Shown: piece after piece, positions 63,248 to 64,000 of the stretch | How positions within the stretch are numbered: position 1 is the first letter of the stretch | Layout: each line of letters starts with the position of its first letter | Origin: Pelotomaculum propionicicum | Lineage (GTDB): Bacteria > Bacillota > Desulfotomaculia > Desulfotomaculales > Pelotomaculaceae | NCBI RefSeq assembly: GCF_004369225.1 | Contig: NZ_QFFZ01000004.1 | Coordinates: 1 to 64,000, forward strand | Direction: 5' to 3' | Length of the DNA stretch: 64,000 bases | Made by a program: the position numbers and the translations under genes | Notes under the pieces: generated by a model | Database searches by the model: none | Told to the model about the DNA's origin: nothing | Seen by the model: only the letters and a program-made list of their open reading frames with translations

Positions 63248-64000
63248 ATGAGTTTAAAAAATTCACAACAGCCGGCCCGCCAGCGCCCCGGCGGCCCAAT
63301 GGGCCGCGGCGGCCACATGATGGGGATGCCGGTAGAAAAAGCTAAGGATTTCCGGGGTACTTTAACCAGACTGACAAAATACCTTAAACCGGAGAAATAC
63401 CGTTTTATAGCAGTTTTTTTTCTGGCTATCGCGAGTACCCTTTTCTCCATTGTCGGCCCCAAAATCATGGGGAAGGCCACGACCAAGCTGGCTGACGGGG
63501 TCCTTGCCAAATACGCTTATTTTACCAAGCTTTATATGGCAATACAGGAAAACATGCCGGCCGCGGTGGTCAACAACCTGAAAAAGCAGCCTATCCCGGG
63601 TTTTGATTTTGGATATATAGGGAAGATACTGCTGCTGCTGGTGGTGCTTTATATATTCAGCGCCCTGTGCAGCTACGTGATGGCCTACATTATGTCGGGC
63701 GTGTCCCAGAATACTGTCTACAGGATGCGTAACGACGTCAAGGATAAGCTTGACCGCCTGCCGCTGAAATATTTCGACCAGCGGACCTATGGCGAGATCC
63801 TGAGCAGGGTCACCAACGACATGGACAACATAGCGACGACACTGCAGCAGAGCCTAACCCAGCTGATAACTTCTTTGATCACTGTTATCGGCATCTTGAT
63901 CATGATGCTCAGCATCAGCCCCTTGATGACCCTGATCGCGGTTGTGACGCTCCCGGTCAGCATGCTTATAACCATGCAGATAGCGAAAAATTCTCAAAAG
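63248..64000 (+). CDS. ABC exporter subunit 2, N-terminal part (runs off the window)
   Basis: Start ATG 63248, six bases after the previous stop. A Gly/Pro/Arg-rich N-terminal extension (ARQRPGGPMGRGGHMMGMP) is followed by the exporter membrane domain (FIAVFFLAIASTLFSIVGPKIMGKAT; DRLPLKYFDQRTYGEILSRVTNDMD). The ATPase domain lies beyond the window. Expected partner of subunit 1, carrying the intact catalytic site. Confidence 0.9.
   Translation, partial: MSLKNSQQPARQRPGGPMGRGGHMMGMPVEKAKDFRGTLTRLTKYLKPEKYRFIAVFFLAIASTLFSIVGPKIMGKATTKLADGVLAKYAYFTKLYMAIQENMPAAVVNNLKKQPIPGFDFGYIGKILLLLVVLYIFSALCSYVMAYIMSGVSQNTVYRMRNDVKDKLDRLPLKYFDQRTYGEILSRVTNDMDNIATTLQQSLTQLITSLITVIGILIMMLSISPLMTLIAVVTLPVSMLITMQIAKNSQK

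Overview
The window looks like a chromosome segment of an anaerobic Gram-positive bacterium of the Peptococcaceae (Pelotomaculum/Desulfotomaculum-like). This is an inference from several signs: a futalosine-type menaquinone gene set, a 2-hydroxyacyl-CoA dehydratase-type activase, S-layer-homology proteins, an AgrD-type peptide with a PAS kinase, many consensus Shine-Dalgarno sites, TTG/GTG starts and mid-range GC. I saw no rRNA, tRNA or CRISPR array.

Layout. 0.1-8.7 kb: a dynamin-like GTPase, a molybdate/tungstate-type ABC transporter (modABC, minus strand) beside a DUF364 remnant, a TauE/SafE permease, an HTH plus periplasmic-binding-protein-like regulator, and a decayed P-type ATPase. 8.8-18.5 kb: the most striking part, four separate fluoride (crcB-motif) riboswitches, each with a promoter and an intrinsic terminator. 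They precede (i) two overlapping MutS-like ATPase genes, (ii) ilvD, (iii) eno with a HAD-fold protein and probably an acyl-CoA dehydratase activase, and (iv) two tiny unknown genes. Three of the downstream functions are dehydration enzymes or their activator, so this reads as a fluoride-response island without a recognisable exporter.

18.6-30.3 kb: a truncated lipoprotein, a VapBC pair, an AgrD-like peptide locus with a detached membrane sensor and a PAS histidine kinase, then a branched-chain-amino-acid-type binding protein cleanly split by an IS256-family element with an 8-bp target duplication. It is followed by a hybrid kinase and a GGDEF response regulator, so the signalling cascade has probably lost its binding protein. 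30.3-37.2 kb: a zinc/cobalt-type CDF exporter, a copper module (copZ, copA, csoR) with a visible CsoR-type operator, and an 842-residue protein combining a kinase-dead PfkB-like domain, an AAA ATPase and a RyR domain.

37.4-48.4 kb: an SDR/nitroreductase pair, a LysR regulator, a phosphodiesterase/thioredoxin/thioredoxin-reductase/MFS set, and an SLH-DUF4855 surface protein. 48.7-54.5 kb: idi, a TetR regulator and menaquinone genes in two units (MTAP-like + mqnE; mqnA + mqnC), each preceded by a copy of the same terminal-inverted-repeat element. 54.6-64 kb: a metallo-beta-lactamase-fold protein, an AbrB-type permease, an acyl-CoA dehydrogenase, a TcdA-like E1 enzyme, and a MarR-controlled efflux operon (two adaptors and two ABC exporter subunits) that runs off the end.

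All calls come from reading the sequence and from remembered family knowledge. No database search was run.
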